A DNA stretch of 64,000 nucleotides from Hemibagrus wyckioides (GCF_019097595.1 NC_080718.1:13806157-13870156); one strand, 5' to 3'; shown: positions 47,610 to 61,544, counted from the first letter of the stretch. Numbers and translations are program-made. Notes: a model not told the origin generated them from the letters alone.

Positions 47610-48013
47610 TACAAAAGCCTTAAATTAAATAATCCTAAGATAGATCTAAATAAAATATAAACTGTTAAAGCACTAAGATATTACAGTCTGAACATCATGA
47701 CTTTCTATTATTCAACTAATGCAGTATTTAAGTTAAAATACAGACATGGTTTAGGTGAACAATGGGCCAGAACAGACTCCATCATTCGGCTGTTCTGTCA
47801 ATAGAAAAGGAATTCTCAGCACTATAAATACTAGTATGGTGATTGACTCAAGTCTCTGATGATTCCACCCTCAAAGAAATAGTATAGAAAAGTCACCAAG
47901 AGCATGAAGTAGACAAGCAGCAATACAGATGAGAGATGAGAGAACAATAAGAGAAGAGGAGCTGTAAAAAATAAACAAAGAATAATTCATACAGTAGTGG
48001 CAGCATAAATCAG

Positions 48014-48302
48014 GAATCTTCTCCTGGAGAAGATGCTGGTGAACGTCTACACTGCCATCATCGAATCTATCCTCACATCCTCCATCACAGTCTGGTTTGC
48101 TGCAGCTACAGCCAGGGACAAGACCAAGCTTCAGCGTGTCATCCACTCTGCTGAGAAGGTGATCGGCTGCAGTCTCCCATCTCTCCAGGAGCTGTACCTC
48201 TCCAGGACCCGGAGACGCGCAGCCAAGATCGCAGCCGACCCCTCTCACGGCATTAACAGTTTCTTCCCTGCCAATAAAACTTTTTCTGATTCTGATTCTG
48301 AT
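48014..48302 (+). pseudogene. L2/CR1-like LINE 3' end with internal deletion, unit 3
   Basis: It follows unit 1 to CCGACCCCTCTCAC, then jumps near the tail CCAATAAAACTTTTTCTG. About 450 bp are missing, and the frame 48033-48329 runs into the tail. Confidence 0.75.
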
Positions 48303-48525
48303 GAAATAATAGGTGCACGTAGGATATAGATTATTGTAAAATAATAGTAATAATAAAGGATCTCCACGGCACAGCTACACACACAAGCTGTAAAAGAGAT
48401 AATATTGCATGGCACACCTGTGTGAGAGAGAAAAGGTAATGAAATTAATGAACTCCTTTTTTAGTAGCAAGACTCTGAAATGATGGGAGGAGTCAGAAAA
48501 ATGATTGAATGAAATTTTCTAAAGT

Positions 48526-48773
48526 TGCATACTGTTTGTGTTCATTTGTGTTCATTATTAAACAATATTACATAAAAATGCTTTTACAAAACGTGTTATT
48601 CTTGCTTACCCCCTCTCCCTAAGTAGCCCCTGATGTTTCAGGCTCAGCCCCTGATGTATTCAAATCCTAGATACGCCCCTGGTCACTATCCAGCATCATT
48701 TGAAGGTGGGACTTCCTTTTCTGCCACATGGTCACAGAAGCACATGGTGTGAGATGAAGGGAAGATTATTTAC
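48526..48773. mobile_element. Orphan right end of the hAT family, unit 3 only
   Basis: This block is absent from units 1 and 2. At 48666-48681 it contains CCTAGATACGCCCCTG, an inverted match of the left end at 47570. The flank after it (GTCACTAT) differs from TCTGCCAC, so it is not the partner of that left end. Confidence 0.55.
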
Positions 48774-49068
48774 TTTGGTAATCTAATTTGAAATGAAATT
48801 AACGGTAAATTAAAAATATATGTGCATGCATGAAGGCATTGTCGTCATGGTTTAATGTTTTGTTGGTACTTTGCATGTTGAGAAAATAAGTTTTTCTTTT
48901 TGTTGCCTCAAGGCAATGTTGTATGATAAGGGCTAGTTTTTAAGGAAGTTTTTGCTGACAATGTGTTTTGATGTCATCACAAGTATTTATGCATAATATA
49001 AAAATATTTCTTTTCTTTTTTTTTTTTATTTAATTTTACTTCTTATAACACATTGTGCCAGAAAAATG

Positions 49069-49590
49069 GACATCAAGTTGTTTGATGGAAAGCAAGAGAA
49101 GAATTGGAATGTTAGGCAAATCATATCTGACAGTGAGGACAGTGAGGAGGAGTGGAATGGAGAAAAAAGGTTTATGCAGAAGAGGAAAAATAATTTTCAT
49201 TGAGGGTTTGGATTGTTGAGCTCATTTGTACACAACCAAGTCTAATGAGTTGATTTATTTCCTGTAGTAGAATGGTTATGATAGGTTTATGCAGCATAAA
49301 AAAATAGTAGTCAAATGTCACACTGTTTTATTTTTGCTGTGTTTTCATTGGCACTGGAAACTTACATTTTGTATGTTTTCATAGACAGTCAAGATGTAAT
49401 ACCACGGAAGATGATGAAGGTGAAATTCTGTCTGAAGATGATGAGGTTCTCTCGATGGAAAACATGTCTCACCACTGCCTCCAGTTCACCCTGAATGGTT
49501 ACAGATCCCTCCATCAGCTGGTGAAATTCTGTTTCAAACTACTTCTCTCTGATGACCTCTATGATCTTATTGTTCATATTTTGGTGTGAT
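49069..49590 (+). pseudogene. Possible piggyBac-like remnants, unit 3, with extra stop
   Basis: The first piece has lost one codon in the acidic run and has TGA in place of TTA after NNFH. The second is intact except near its start. Confidence 0.35.
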
Positions 49591-50736
49591 TTATACACAT
49601 GGGTTTATGCATTCTGACTTTTGGAGGCTTTATTACGTCAATTTTATGATGAAACATTAAAAGACTTTAAAGGTCATCTGTCTTGTTCTGATCATGTTAA
49701 ATACACCACATTGCCAAAAGTTTTGGGACGTCTGCCTTTACATGGACATGAATTTTAATGACATCCCATTCTTAATCCGTAGATTATAATATGGATTTGG
49801 CCATATTCCATGAATATGGAACCCTTTAATGCATCAGTTGCATTTCTGTGTTTAAAATGTGAGTGAAAGCAGGAAAATCACCAAACTGGATGCTGGCCTT
49901 TCAGGACTGGAGTTTGTACCTATGGATTAGTTCATAACCAGTGTCCATCTGCTGTGTGACAGACATACGAACATGTGTTTTAAATGTGGGGTTGGTTGTC
50001 TGTATTGAACCAGGGCAAGAAGACACCGAATAAGGAGTGAGAGTGTGAGAGAGAGTGTGTGCATGAGAGAGTGACGCAGAGAGCAGTATGTCATCCTTTG
50101 CTTATATCTGCATGTAGACATACAGAAGGGTCTGATTGGTCCTTTCCTTCCCTCCCCTCTGACAGCTGGGTCTGAGTTCAGCGTAGCTTTGAGTTGTTTC
50201 ATTCTCTTCATTCGTAGTAAGTCATTTTGCATAAAAGCAACCAGCAAATCCACTAGTGAATGCTGCTAGAAAAATGACAGTGATCCGAAACACACCAGCA
50301 AGTCCAGCTCTGAATGGCTACAAAAAAAAAATTAATGTTTTGAAGTTAGCTACCTAGTTAAAGTCCAGACTTAAATCTGATTGAGATTCTGTGGCATCAC
50401 TTTAAACAGACTGTTCATACTAGAAACCCTCCAATGTGGCTGAATTAAAACAATTTAAAACAATTCTGCAAAGAAGAGTGAAGCAAATTTCCTCCAGAGT
50501 GATGTGAAAGACTCATTGCCAGTTATTGCTTATGCTTGATTGCAGTTGTTCCTGCCGAAGGGGCCACAAACAGGTAATTAGGTTTTGGGGGCAATTACTT
50601 TTTCACATAGGGCCAGGCAGGTTTGGACAGATTTTTACCCTTAATAAATGATTAAGTATTTTGTATTTACTCGCATAATTATCTTGGTATAATAAAACTG
50701 ATGATCTGAATCATTTATATATATATATATATGTAT

Positions 50737-50825
<89 letters not shown>

Positions 50826-50938
50826 CAGTGCTGTGAAAAAGTATTTGCGGATTTTATATAGAATAATATTGAATAAGAAATAAAGCTCAGATATTCAGAG
50901 ATAGACGGCCATGTTTTTTTTAGAGTGAGGGGAATCAC

Positions 50939-50980
50939 TGCGCATGCGCACTGCGCAGTGACGCAGAACCCTTGACGTAA
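50939..50980 (+). promoter_or_regulatory. Promoter-like region, gene copy 3
   Basis: NRF-1 palindrome at 50939-50950 and TGACGTAA at 50973-50980, unchanged from the other copies. Confidence 0.6.
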
Positions 50981-51133
50981 TGTTTATGTTTAAACTGAGT
51001 TTCTAAGGTGTCGTGGTTGTGAAGATCGCAAGACTTGGATTATCCTTTGCTTTGTGATTTTTCTACACGCCTGTTTGGGATTTCTTCTTACTCCGCTACT
51101 GGACCTGACTTCTACACCGACTCTACAGCAGTG

Positions 51134-53434
51134 ATGATGAACTTCAGAGGAGGAACCGCGCTTCAGCAGCACCAGGATGTGGAGCCCGAGCCCGGATGGA
51201 GCGGACTGGACGACCCCTGGAACGGTCAGTTACTGACTTTTCTCTTTTTCTCTTTTTCTCTTAAGTAGAAAGGCTTTTAAACACCGAGGTATTACAAAAA
51301 AAAAACGCAATCGGGAATATCGTTTTATTTGGTTAGATGATTTGGAGAAAATCTATTCGGCTAATCGATATTTGGCTAATCGCTTTACGGACACGATCAT
51401 TAAGCTAGCGGACAAAGCGGCAGACTCCGGTGAAACGAGCAGGGAGGAAATAAACAGTGTTAATGTTTTCAGATATGTTAAAATCAGCTTTTTATAAAAG
51501 TCGGAATATTTATTTAACGCTTATTAAAGTTTACTAAGACAAGCCGAAGAGTATTAGCAAAGATTAGCTAGACGGCTAGTTAGCATGTAGCTAAGTAATT
51601 GTTTTTCAGTGTTCATAGGTTTTTTTTAAAGAGTGAATAAAACAAGTTAAAATGTTTACAATAACATGATCTATTTTATTATTTGAACGATTTTTCATTG
51701 TCCGTGTTTGTCGAGTTGTTAAAGCGGAGAGAGGAAGGGGCTGTGAGGAAAGGCAGCTAGCTGAACAAAACCAATCGCTAGAAATAAATGGAGCTAATGT
51801 AGAGTGCAGCTTAGGCAAAAATATCAAGCTGTTTGTTTCACTTCTGTTCAGCAAGGATTTGTTTATAGCTGTAATGAATAAAATATTTAGGAGTAGTGTC
51901 ATTTATGATAAAGGGCGAATTTTTGAGAGGAGACACAAATGGACTCAAAGGGGATGTGAAGCGTTGGAGTAAGGAACTGATAAAGAAACACTGTAATAGA
52001 AATGTAGTTTAATCTGCATTGTTTTGGGGAAGATACTTTTGAGCATTGAGATAAGTGACCAGTGTGAGTAACAGTGAAGCCGTGATAGCGTAAGTAACTC
52101 CTATAAATGCAGAATATAAATACTGAGTTTTTCTGCACTGTTATAGGAAGATTACAGTAATATAGCTTGTGTAAATATGTCTTGTTTAGATAGGGAGGTT
52201 TTCCTGCTTTACAAAACATACACAGTGCTATTAAAAAAGGGTTTCTGCTTCTTTTTATGAGATGTTTTTAAATGTGCCGCATTGTCTGTTCATCTTGTTT
52301 GACACAGGGACACAGAGGGAGACGTTTGTGTTTCCGGAGGATGAGGACGATGACAACTGGCCTATGAGAAGCCACTCTCCTGTATGGATCCCACCACCTG
52401 TGGGGAGCCCAGCCCCACCTATGAGAGGTCCCTTTTCTGTATGGACCCCACCACCTGTGAGGAGCCCATCCCCACCTATGAGAGGCCTCTCTCCTGTGTG
52501 GACCCCACCACCTGTGAGGAGCCCATCCCCACCTATGAGAGGGCTCTCTCCTGTATGGACCCCACCACCTGTGAGGATCCCATCCCCACCTATGAGAGGC
52601 CTCTCTCCTGTGTGGACCCCACCACCTGTGAGGATCCCATCCCCACCTATGAGAGGCCTCTCTCCTGTATGGACACCACCACCTGTGAGGATCCCATCCC
52701 CACCTATGAGAGGCCTCTCTTCTGTATGGACCCCACCACCTGTGAGGATCCCATCCCCACCTATGAGAGGCCTCTCTCCTGTATGGATCCCACCACCTGT
52801 GAGGGGCCCATCCCCACCTATGAGAGGCCTCTCTCCTGCATGGATCCCACCACCTGTGGGGAGCCTCTCTCCTCTATGGATCCCACCACCTGTATGGATC
52901 CCACCACCTGTGAGGGGCCCATCCCCACCTATGAGAGGCCTCTCTCCTCTATGGAACCCACCACCTGTATGGATCCCACCACCTGTGAGGTGCCCATCCC
53001 CACCTATGAGAGGCCTCTCTCCTCTATGGAACCCACCACCTGTATGGATCCCACCACCTGTGAGGGGCCCATCCCCACCTATGAGAGGCCTCTCTCCTGT
53101 ATGGATCCCACCACCTGTGGGGAGCCCATCTCCACCTATGAGAGGCCTCTCTCCTGTATGGAGGAGACCATCCCCTTGCAGAAACCTCTCCTCTGTGATG
53201 AGTCTATCCCCAGTAATGCAACCATCCCCATTGAGGAGGCCATCACCTTCAGGGAATCCACAGAGTTTCACAGTTCCTCTGCCCCAGCCTCATGTCCAGA
53301 TTAACCCTCACCACATTGTGGCTGGTCAGCTGTATGTTCCTGACCCACGCCAGGGCATAAGGAGGAGGAGGGACGAAGAGGATGATCAAGAAGCCCCTCC
53401 GAGTAGACGGCAGCATGTGGATCAGGATGGGTAG
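51134..53434 (+). CDS. Novel proline-rich repeat protein, copy 3 (2 exons, 405 aa)
   Basis: Exons are 51134-51224 and 52308-53434, again with GTCAGT donor, GACACAG acceptor and phase 1. It has eight simple repeats, one fewer than copy 1, and one unit is of VRGPSPP type not found at that place in copies 1 and 2. One long unit reads VRCPSPP. The reading frame and both unique ends are preserved although the rest of unit 3 is heavily rearranged, which suggests constraint on the gene. Just after the stop, copy 3 carries a private duplication of about 85 bp (see 53374-53525). The function is unknown. Confidence 0.75.
52364..53160 (+). repeat. Coding minisatellite, copy 3 (eight 57-bp units plus 75-bp units)
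   Basis: Same array, one 57-bp unit shorter than copy 1 and with a VRGPSPP-type unit. It lies in exon 2 of the third gene copy. Confidence 0.95.
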
Positions 53435-53525
53435 CTTGGTTTCATCAGGAGGATCGTCCGATCAAGAGGATGATCAAGAAGCCCCTCCGAGTAGACGGCA
53501 GCATGTGGATCAGGATGGGTAGCTG
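53374..53525 (+). repeat. Private tandem duplication at the end of gene copy 3
   Basis: GATGATCAAGAAGCCCCTCC... to the stop and GGTTTCATCAG occurs twice (from about 53379 and 53470), once in units 1 and 2. The second copy lies after the stop codon, so the protein is unchanged. Confidence 0.85.
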
Positions 53526-53646
53526 GGTTTCATCAGTAGGATCATCAGAGCCCATCAGGAGTGGGGTTTCTATTTACATGGGAGAGCTGTATGTTCAGAA
53601 GCTCAGTCATCACCTCATCTTCATCACCTCATATCCATGATGTATG

Positions 53647-53747
53647 GTAAGTATCTGTGGTAAGTATCTGTGGTAAGTATCTGTGGTAAGTATCTGTGGT
53701 AAGTATTTCACCTCTAGATTTCAGCATTAGTCTTTTTTTTTTTTCAG
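53647..53747 (+). repeat. Tandem 5' splice-site array plus 3' splice site after gene copy 3
   Basis: Five motifs start at 53647, 53660, 53673, 53686 and 53699, and the acceptor ends at 53747. Confidence 0.6.
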
Positions 53748-54034
53748 AGAGAGATTTTAGCCTTTTAAACATGTGGGGTGGTGAGAATCTGTTGTTTCTT
53801 TTGTATTTTGCATTTGCGTTTAGTTTGTGTTAAATGTATAGGATTTTTATAATATTAATGTTGTTTATTTATATATTTATATATATTAATAAATAAATAG
53901 AAATTGTATTGTAGAATCATGCATTGTTGTAAATATGTAAATATTACATTTTTAAGATTTATTTTTTAATATTAAGTTATACAAATGTAGTGTTGCCTTA
54001 TAAAATAGTGTATAAAATATTAATATCTGTAATA

Positions 54035-54423
54035 GGTCCGTGTACTTTATGGTATTTGAAGTTTCTTTTTATGAAACAGAAACAAAAAAACGAAAATGAA
54101 ATTGTTTTTTAATTATGTGATGAAAACGTCAGACACCTTTTTAAAATTAGACTTGATTTTCTTTCCTCATTTATACTTTAAATATAGAAAGTTTTATATC
54201 ATAGAAACGGACAAACAGCTGCATTTTCTTTGTCTAAAACCGGCCGTATCTCTTCTTCTGTCATTTGTGGCAGCGTGCAGTGTTCTACCTCGGTGAAGTT
54301 AGTTATACAGACACTCAGAAGCGGTATTTTAGGGACCGCGGTAAAACACTTCACAATTTCATTTTCGTGTTTTTTGTTTCTGTTTATAAAAACAAACTTC
54401 AAATACCAAAAAGTACACGGACC
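54035..54423. mobile_element. Foldback element, unit 4, right arm mostly deleted
   Basis: The left arm and spacer are present. The right arm jumps from AAAACACT to TCACAATTTC, losing about 170 bp, so the hairpin is destroyed. Only the outer 60-70 bp of the right arm remain. Confidence 0.8.
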
Positions 54424-54635
54424 ATAATAAGTGTACAGTTTGTCGTTGCTTGTAAATAGTTAATAAATTATTTTTTGGTTCAATTCACACGTGTCTCAAG
54501 TGTCTTTTTTTATAACATCATAAACATTTCTCATTTGTTTCTCATATAATTACACAGTAAAAAGAGTAGAGTATTGCTGTATTACATATCAGTATTTTTC
54601 TAAAACAACAGCCATGTTACAGTGTGAAATGCTGT

Positions 54636-54682
54636 CAGAGAGAGAGAGAGAGAGAGAGTGTATGTGTGTGTGTGTGTGTGTA

Positions 54683-54719
<37 letters not shown>

Positions 54720-54747
54720 GTGTATGTGTGTGTGTGTGTGTGTGTGT
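54636..54747. repeat. (GA)n(GT)n microsatellite, unit 4
   Basis: GA tract followed by GT/GTAT, then the same SINE as in unit 2. Confidence 0.95.
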
Positions 54748-54779
54748 ACTGAGATGAAATCACTGAAAGCTAAATAAAA

Positions 54780-54920
54780 TCAGAAGGTTGTGAGTTCCAA
54801 TCCCAGATCCACCACTAGGCCCTCAACCCTCAATTACTCAGTTATATAAAATAAGATAAAATGTAAGTCTCTCTGGATAAGGGCATCTGCTAAATGCCAG
54901 AAACGTGAATGTAAATGTCT
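54780..54920 (+). mobile_element. tRNA-derived SINE fragment, unit 4
   Basis: Same copy as at 18572-18712, at the orthologous place in the partial unit. Confidence 0.65.
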
Positions 54921-55955
54921 GATATCTGCCTCTTGTCTCCTCAGTTCTGGTTAAACCTATGAGAGTGTCACACTTATTCAAAACACACGTCACTAAGACC
55001 TGTTACAAACATATTCTGTCTAATTTAACTCTGAATGAAATAAAACTTCATAAACCTCCTGATATTAATTATACTATTTTCCTTCCACCCTCATCGTCCT
55101 GACTCCTGACCCTGAGGCTGACCAGTGTGCCTGTACACCAGGGGATAGTGGATAGTAAAACTGCTTTATCTTCTTCATATCTGTCTGTTGGATTTTGTAC
55201 TTGTTTATTTTGGACTGCAGTTGTTGTGTCTGTTATCCAGTGTGACAGTGCTGTTAAAGATTTAATATAATTTGGTACAACTTACAAATCAACTTAAAAC
55301 AGCTTTTACTTGTACTAAAGATTTTAGGAGTACTTCTACTTTTACCCTACTCAGAAAATTATTGGAAAGTAACAGTTCTTTTATATTTATATATATATAT
55401 ATATATATAATTTCTTTTTTTTTAAGGGAAAAAAGCTAATATCAGGTTCATTGTGAGAGAAGTTCACACTCTGTAGCCACTGAAGAATTTTGTTCCTGTA
55501 TTTATGTCTGGTGTAAATGGAGTACACAGATATATATTTTTCACAGACCAGTAGTGTCTCAGGTGTCTGATGCGACTGATTTATAATTCAGTGATTCAGA
55601 ATCAGAAACTTGTTGCCAAATCATTTCACTGTCAGTCCACTTTGTGTTTGGAAGTCAGGGAATTCAAGCGGACTTTCCTTTTCTTTAAATAAAATCTGTG
55701 TAAGAGGCAGAACAAAAGTCCATAGAAAAAAGGTAGCACACTGTATGTTCCTGTAGCTGTAGTGTATAGTTTTAATGCAGTTTACCTCTAAAGCTTAACT
55801 GTAAAAATGAAAATGCTGCTCCTTAAGGTTCACTTTGTGCTTTATTTTTTTATAATGAAAGCAATCATTTTAAAAAGGTACTTTTTCTGAATGTAGGTTT
55901 TTTCAGTTCCTTTAGTTCAGGCTAGAGGTGAATAATAAAGTGTAAAGAGTGTTAC

Positions 55956-56312
55956 ACACACTCTAGTAAATACACACACACACATACACACACACACAAT
56001 ATGTGTTAGAGATAAAACATCAGTTTCTGTCTCTTAACTTGTGGACTTCAAAAACGCAAAATATTTTTTTCTCAATTTTCTTCACTTAAATCTGTTTATT
56101 AACCTCAGTCCTGATCAAAACTACTAAATATATATATATATATTTTAGGAATCCAGGATTTAAACTCTTTTCATTACTCCCTAAGTAATGTCACTGATTT
56201 GGGGTTAAAAAATGAACACCACACAAAATGAGATATTTTCAATATAAAATGTCATTGTGGACTGGATATTTTTTTTTTTTTTACCTTTTATCACAGTCTT
56301 GGATATGTATAA

Positions 56313-56363
<51 letters not shown>
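55956..56363. other. Single-copy sequence at the right edge of the array
   Basis: No gene seen. It contains a CA tract (55971-55998), a T run near 56270 and a (TA)n tract at 56318-56362. Confidence 0.6.
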
Positions 56364-56366
<3 letters not shown>

Positions 56367-56640
56367 GGCTGGGCAGGTTAATGTGTTAACTCATTAATTA
56401 ATTAATGTCAACAATAATTTTATCGCGCATTAACACAGTTTTTATTATTTTGTAAATTATTTTAAAAGTCTGTTGCTCACTGGCTCTGAATACACATACA
56501 GACAAACTGTGGGTGACGGGGGGGGGGGCATCTTGATCCGTATTGTCTTGGGATGAACGTCATCACGTGTCTCAACCAATGAGAGTATTTGGGATGACCG
56601 TAAGACTGCTGCGGCGCTCACAGGAACCGGAGATAGCTAG
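56364..56640. mobile_element. Fragment of another hAT-like repeat
   Basis: GGGGCTGGGCAGGTTAATGTG followed by TTAACTCATTAA and ATCGCGCATTAAC is the start of a common fish repeat with GGGCTGGGC ends. The other end is not visible. Confidence 0.4.
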
Positions 56641-56694
56641 CTACCCCTCTCCCAAATTAGCCCCTGATGTTTTCAAATCCTAGACATGCCCCTG
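56641..56694 (-). mobile_element. Right end of the hAT-like element interrupting Tc1
   Basis: It ends CCTAGACATGCCCCTG at 56694 (13 of 16 match the inverted left end), followed by TCTGCCAC (56695-56702). This is the same 8 bp that precede the left ends at 10345, 30083 and 47562. An 8-bp duplication is characteristic of hAT elements. Confidence 0.75.
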
Positions 56695-56702
56695 TCTGCC
56701 AC

Positions 56703-57181
<479 letters not shown>

Positions 57182-60100
57182 TATATTAAATATGTACATT
57201 AGTTCTTAATGTATGAATATTATGTATAGTTTTTATTTTAGGTGCCAATTAAATGTAACAAAGCATTAAACAGCCAATCAACCAAACAACCCAAACAAAC
57301 TGTAATCCCAGTAGTCACAATTGTGAGCATGATACAATAAAGTCCAACAATGTACAGATAACCGTATACCGAGTGCCTACTCCATGGACCATAGACGTCT
57401 TTTATTAAAAAAAAACGTGAGGTGTGAGGGAGAGAAGCAGGGCTCATTTTAATTAATTTTCCATGCTCTTTCAAAAATTGTTTTAAACTGGTGTTTATTG
57501 GTAATTTATTGTTAAAGTCTTTCATAAAAATCATCATATGAAAAAATATGCAGAAATTATTGTGTATATTGTGTAAACTGTTTTACATATTCTAGCAGTT
57601 ATTTCACTTTTACATTACGAGCAGGGCCAGCAAGGACATTTTAAGTGAACTAGGCAGAGGTCTGGGGGGGGGGGAAATTCCCATGGCTTGTGAAACATGG
57701 TGTTGGACATTAAGACAGTGTGTCTTTAAATGGATCACCATCACTCATATGGCGTCAATTTCACATCATAATTATTGTGGTCGTAAAAAAACGTAATATG
57801 TGCAAATCAAATTGACGGCATAATTTAAAAACTAAACAAAACAAAAACAAATAAAAGAACAAAATACTAGGAATTACTTTACTAGGAGGCGTGTTCTTTC
57901 TAATATTTTTTACTCATAATTTAATTTTCTCTTTTTTTGTGCTTCAGTTTTCTTCGCTTTTCTTTCCAAGTTGCTCGTTTGCGATTCCAAAAATCACTAG
58001 AAGAGTTTCATGCAGATTAGGGGCAAAATTTGGCCATTGGTCCACTGCTTCTCAGAAGATGAACAATTACACACAGCTACATGTAATCGATATCAATTTA
58101 AACGTTAGCTAGATGCCTTGATTGTGCAAGGAGTGGTTCTTAAATGTTCCAGGTGTTTTGTGCAAGCAGGAGCTTCACAGTGAGGATGAAGTTAATGGCA
58201 CTGCTTGTCTCCCAGAGGAGCAGAGTGCTGGGTTGTGCTCAATCGAAACAAAGTGTTACCACTTTGCAATGGAATATTTTGTGTAAATTCCTCCAGATGT
58301 TTCGATGATCAGTACTAACTTATTCCATGCTAAGTAAAACAGTGCAATTGTTAATTCGTAATTAATTGCAGTTATGCAACCAACTCTGAGCATGAGAATA
58401 AGCTATGGACACAAGCTACCACTGAAGACCATTTCTGACCCAGGAAAAATTCTTTACTATATTAAACTCTTGTTTGGTTACAACTGTGACAGGTGGGCTT
58501 AAATGGGTTGAGATGAACAGCTTTAATTCTCTCTGATTTTTTTGTTTATGGTTCTTTTAAATGCTTTTTTTAAATCATGTAGCAGTCAAACACGGCAAGT
58601 ATATCAAGAAGAAAAAGACATACCAGTCCTTTTCAGGATGCTAGGCATTACATTACATCTAAAATTGAAAAGCCTAGGCTGCAACAGCAACATATTAATG
58701 ATTATAAGGGCAAGATATTTTAATATATTAAATATAATTTGTGTATGTTAATTTAAATTGTATTAAAGTGATTATTAAACTAATGTAAGTGAATTATAAT
58801 TAACTGTTATAAATTTATTTATGGAATAGGATGCATAGATTGTTCTCTTATCTGACAGATATCACTGCCCTGAGATTCCACAGCTGCCTGTGTGACATCC
58901 CTAAGCTTTTCTAGATCTCCCTCATTCTTTGTTTTCAACTGTCTCCAGGCTTTTGATTACTTTTACATTAGAACCTGTTCATTTTTGTTTATATTTTCAG
59001 GCTGAAAAATGCCATTCACTTTAATTCATATTATTGCTGCAACGTAATTGTGTAAGACTAATGGAAACTTTTAAGGTATAACAAAATTGCATTTTTACTT
59101 TCTAAAATTAAAATGTGTGGGTTATTTTTATTATTATTATTTAAATCTTTATAGCGTGGGTTTTCCACCACTGAAATGTTTTACAGTGGAGATTTTGTTC
59201 TGGAATATAAGTTCTGAGGGTCTTGAGCGAAATAAACACTACAGTGATGCTGAACACACATTCTTATTTGATTTTCAGTGGCATGGCAAATACTGGTGGT
59301 GAGTACTGAACAGTTGGCTTGATTTATTATAGACTACAAGCACAACCTGAAAAAAGAATCATTTAATAGAGCTACTTTCACACATAAGTATTTTCTTTAA
59401 AGCCATCAGCTGATTAGACAGCAAGGTCGCTCCCTTGAGATATTAAATGAGGTATTGGAAAGATGTTTATGACATACCAAACCTTTCAATTTTATTATAT
59501 TGGCTGGTGTCTTTTTATGATGTTAGTAAAGATGTTTAAAATGGCATTTAGTAATACAAACATAAAAATGGCTTTATTCATCTTTAAGCTACTTTTTAAA
59601 TATGCAGGTAAAGGTAGTTCTGTTGGAATACACTACTATAGATGTCTTGCATACATAAAAATACCACTTTGGCATAAGTGGTACAAGATTGTTTTCTTCA
59701 GAGTTTGTTTAAAACTTGAAAATCTCAACATAGTTTTCATGTCTGAAATGAATGTAAAGAGATGCAAGAGATGCTTTTATCTGCTTAAGTTTATCTGGTA
59801 AAGTTTATCTTTTTTACAGTTTATCATTGTGTGTGGGTTTTTTTTTTTTTTTTTTTTTAACATTTGTGGTACACACTGTGAACCTTTATGATAGGAATTT
59901 CTCAATCAGCAGGATCCAAAATGCATTTTTGCAAAATGCACAATGAGTCCCAAAAGTGCAGTTAGCTGGAGTGCATGTTACACTCCAAAAGGGCTGTTTA
60001 AGAGGAACAGAGGCTAGCAAAACATTGTTCCTCTGCCATGTTTCTTTTTTAATAAGGAGGATTTGAAACCATTGCAAAACAGTTATTAATTGTTTACTGC

Positions 60101-61544
60101 TACCCTATTTATCACGCACAGGTGGAAGCAAGTGCAGTTCAGGGCTTAAATAACAATAGCCAACAAATCCAAATCACCTGGCTAAAGTATAGTGAAAAAC
60201 AAGGCAAAGTCAAGCAAACAGTAATCTGGAGAGTAACATGTGATCAAAACCAGTCAGCAACAGAGTACTGATATGATAGTAAATAAGGCTTGGTAAAGTC
60301 AGGGCAACAGCTTGACCATGAACTTACCTGCAGTGTTTTTTGCTCTTTAAATACTGTGTGTGTGTGCGCTTGTGTGAGCGAGAGATAGAGATTGGGCACA
60401 CTTGTGCTTAATCAGTAGCAAGGCAAGTTAGTGTGTGTGTTCTGGGAGTTTGAGTTTGTCAGCCATATTTGTAGGCTGCAGTGATTACTCGGAGCTAGAG
60501 TTCTCAGCCCACTGAGTTCTGTCACCATTCACTTTTCCCATGTGTAGTTAGTGCTATGAATGATTAACTGAAAAAACTTAAACATGAATGTTGCAGTAGC
60601 TGCAAGTTTGTCATGTTTAATGTTTTTAAATCTTCTGATCTTTCATAGTCAGCTGCATTCCAAAGCCTGTAGTACACTGTAATGGGATCTAGGGTTAGGG
60701 TTAGGTTTCTCGTTTCTCCTCAATCACATTACTGATACAATGTTTTGAAAATCACAGCCTTGCCGACTGTGCTCATTAGTTTTGTGATGAGAGACACCCC
60801 AAGTAGTCTGTAACCGAAAAATTGGTGCTAAAATCATGTTGTGTTTGCTAGTCTTAATTCGTCCGTCTTTCTGTCTTCTGCATTTCTCTCATGCCACTGT
60901 TTATTTGCACTTGTTTATCTCTCTTCTTTCTGCATCTGTTTTATTTATGGTTATTGCTATCTTCCTGCCTCTCATCCCTCCTCCCTGTTGTGACTGATGT
61001 GGTTATTGTGTTTGATAAATAATGCATTTATTCTGCATTTCCATTTAACACATGCAGGAACCGAAAGGTCACTACAGAGTTTAATACATGTGACAGTAAA
61101 CAGCCAGGGACTACAGAATGAATGCAGCCTGAGCTGAGAGAAATAACAGTGTAAGCAAAAGAAGGATAGATAAAATTAAAGAGAACAAATGATTACAAGT
61201 AAAAAGGAGAATAAACATTTAAATCATTGTATTATTCGGATTAAACAGGAATATTCAAGGTGATTACAGTGAAATAAATGAATATCACAGAAATAATCAA
61301 ACCATCTCCATTCAGATCTGTTCTCTGTGTTGATGCCGCTGCGCTTGAGCACACAGTTTCCTGGAACCCATTTTCACTGCTGTGTTAAAAATCATTTTAG
61401 TAAATTATTTTAGTGACAAACACCATAACGTAAATAATAAATACAAAAACAAACACAATAAACATAAATGCAATAGACATAAACACAAGCAAAACAATGC
61501 ATATAAACACAAAGCCCTTTAATAAATACAATGAACTATAATCA
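57182..61544. other. Single-copy, gene-poor region
   Basis: No supported gene. Open frames of up to 112 codons (for example 59463-59801) are AT-rich, lack known features and lie among poly-T and G runs. A GGGCCAGCAAGGACATTTTAAG stretch near 57624 with a following G run looks like an element end. The stretch 60100-60330 resembles an old DNA transposon but could not be assigned. Confidence 0.5.

Larger units (their letters stand above)
36894..53646. repeat. Tandem array, unit 3 (rearranged copy, 16.8 kb)
   Basis: Full copy, but the most rearranged. Its 42687-46858 replaces the hAT-bearing 5906-9251 of unit 1. It lacks the equivalents of 9431-9821 and 10393-10867 and part of the LINE at 11525-11990, and it has an extra 250 bp at 48526-48773. 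Its copy of the proline-rich gene is intact. Confidence 0.95.
53647..55955. repeat. Tandem array, partial unit 4 and right edge of array
   Basis: It matches 17073-20008 of unit 2 (splice-site array, foldback element, GA/GT tract, SINE and following sequence), with internal deletions. After the shared GTGTTAC the match ends and single-copy sequence follows. It contains no copy of the proline-rich gene. Confidence 0.9.

Noticed and set aside
59463..59801. 112-codon frame in the single-copy region
   Set aside because: AT-rich, no known motif, no splice or promoter context; likely chance.
60690..60712. Telomere-like TAGGGTTAGGGTTAGG
   Set aside because: Only two to three units, within the range of chance or an old fill-in; no larger telomeric block.
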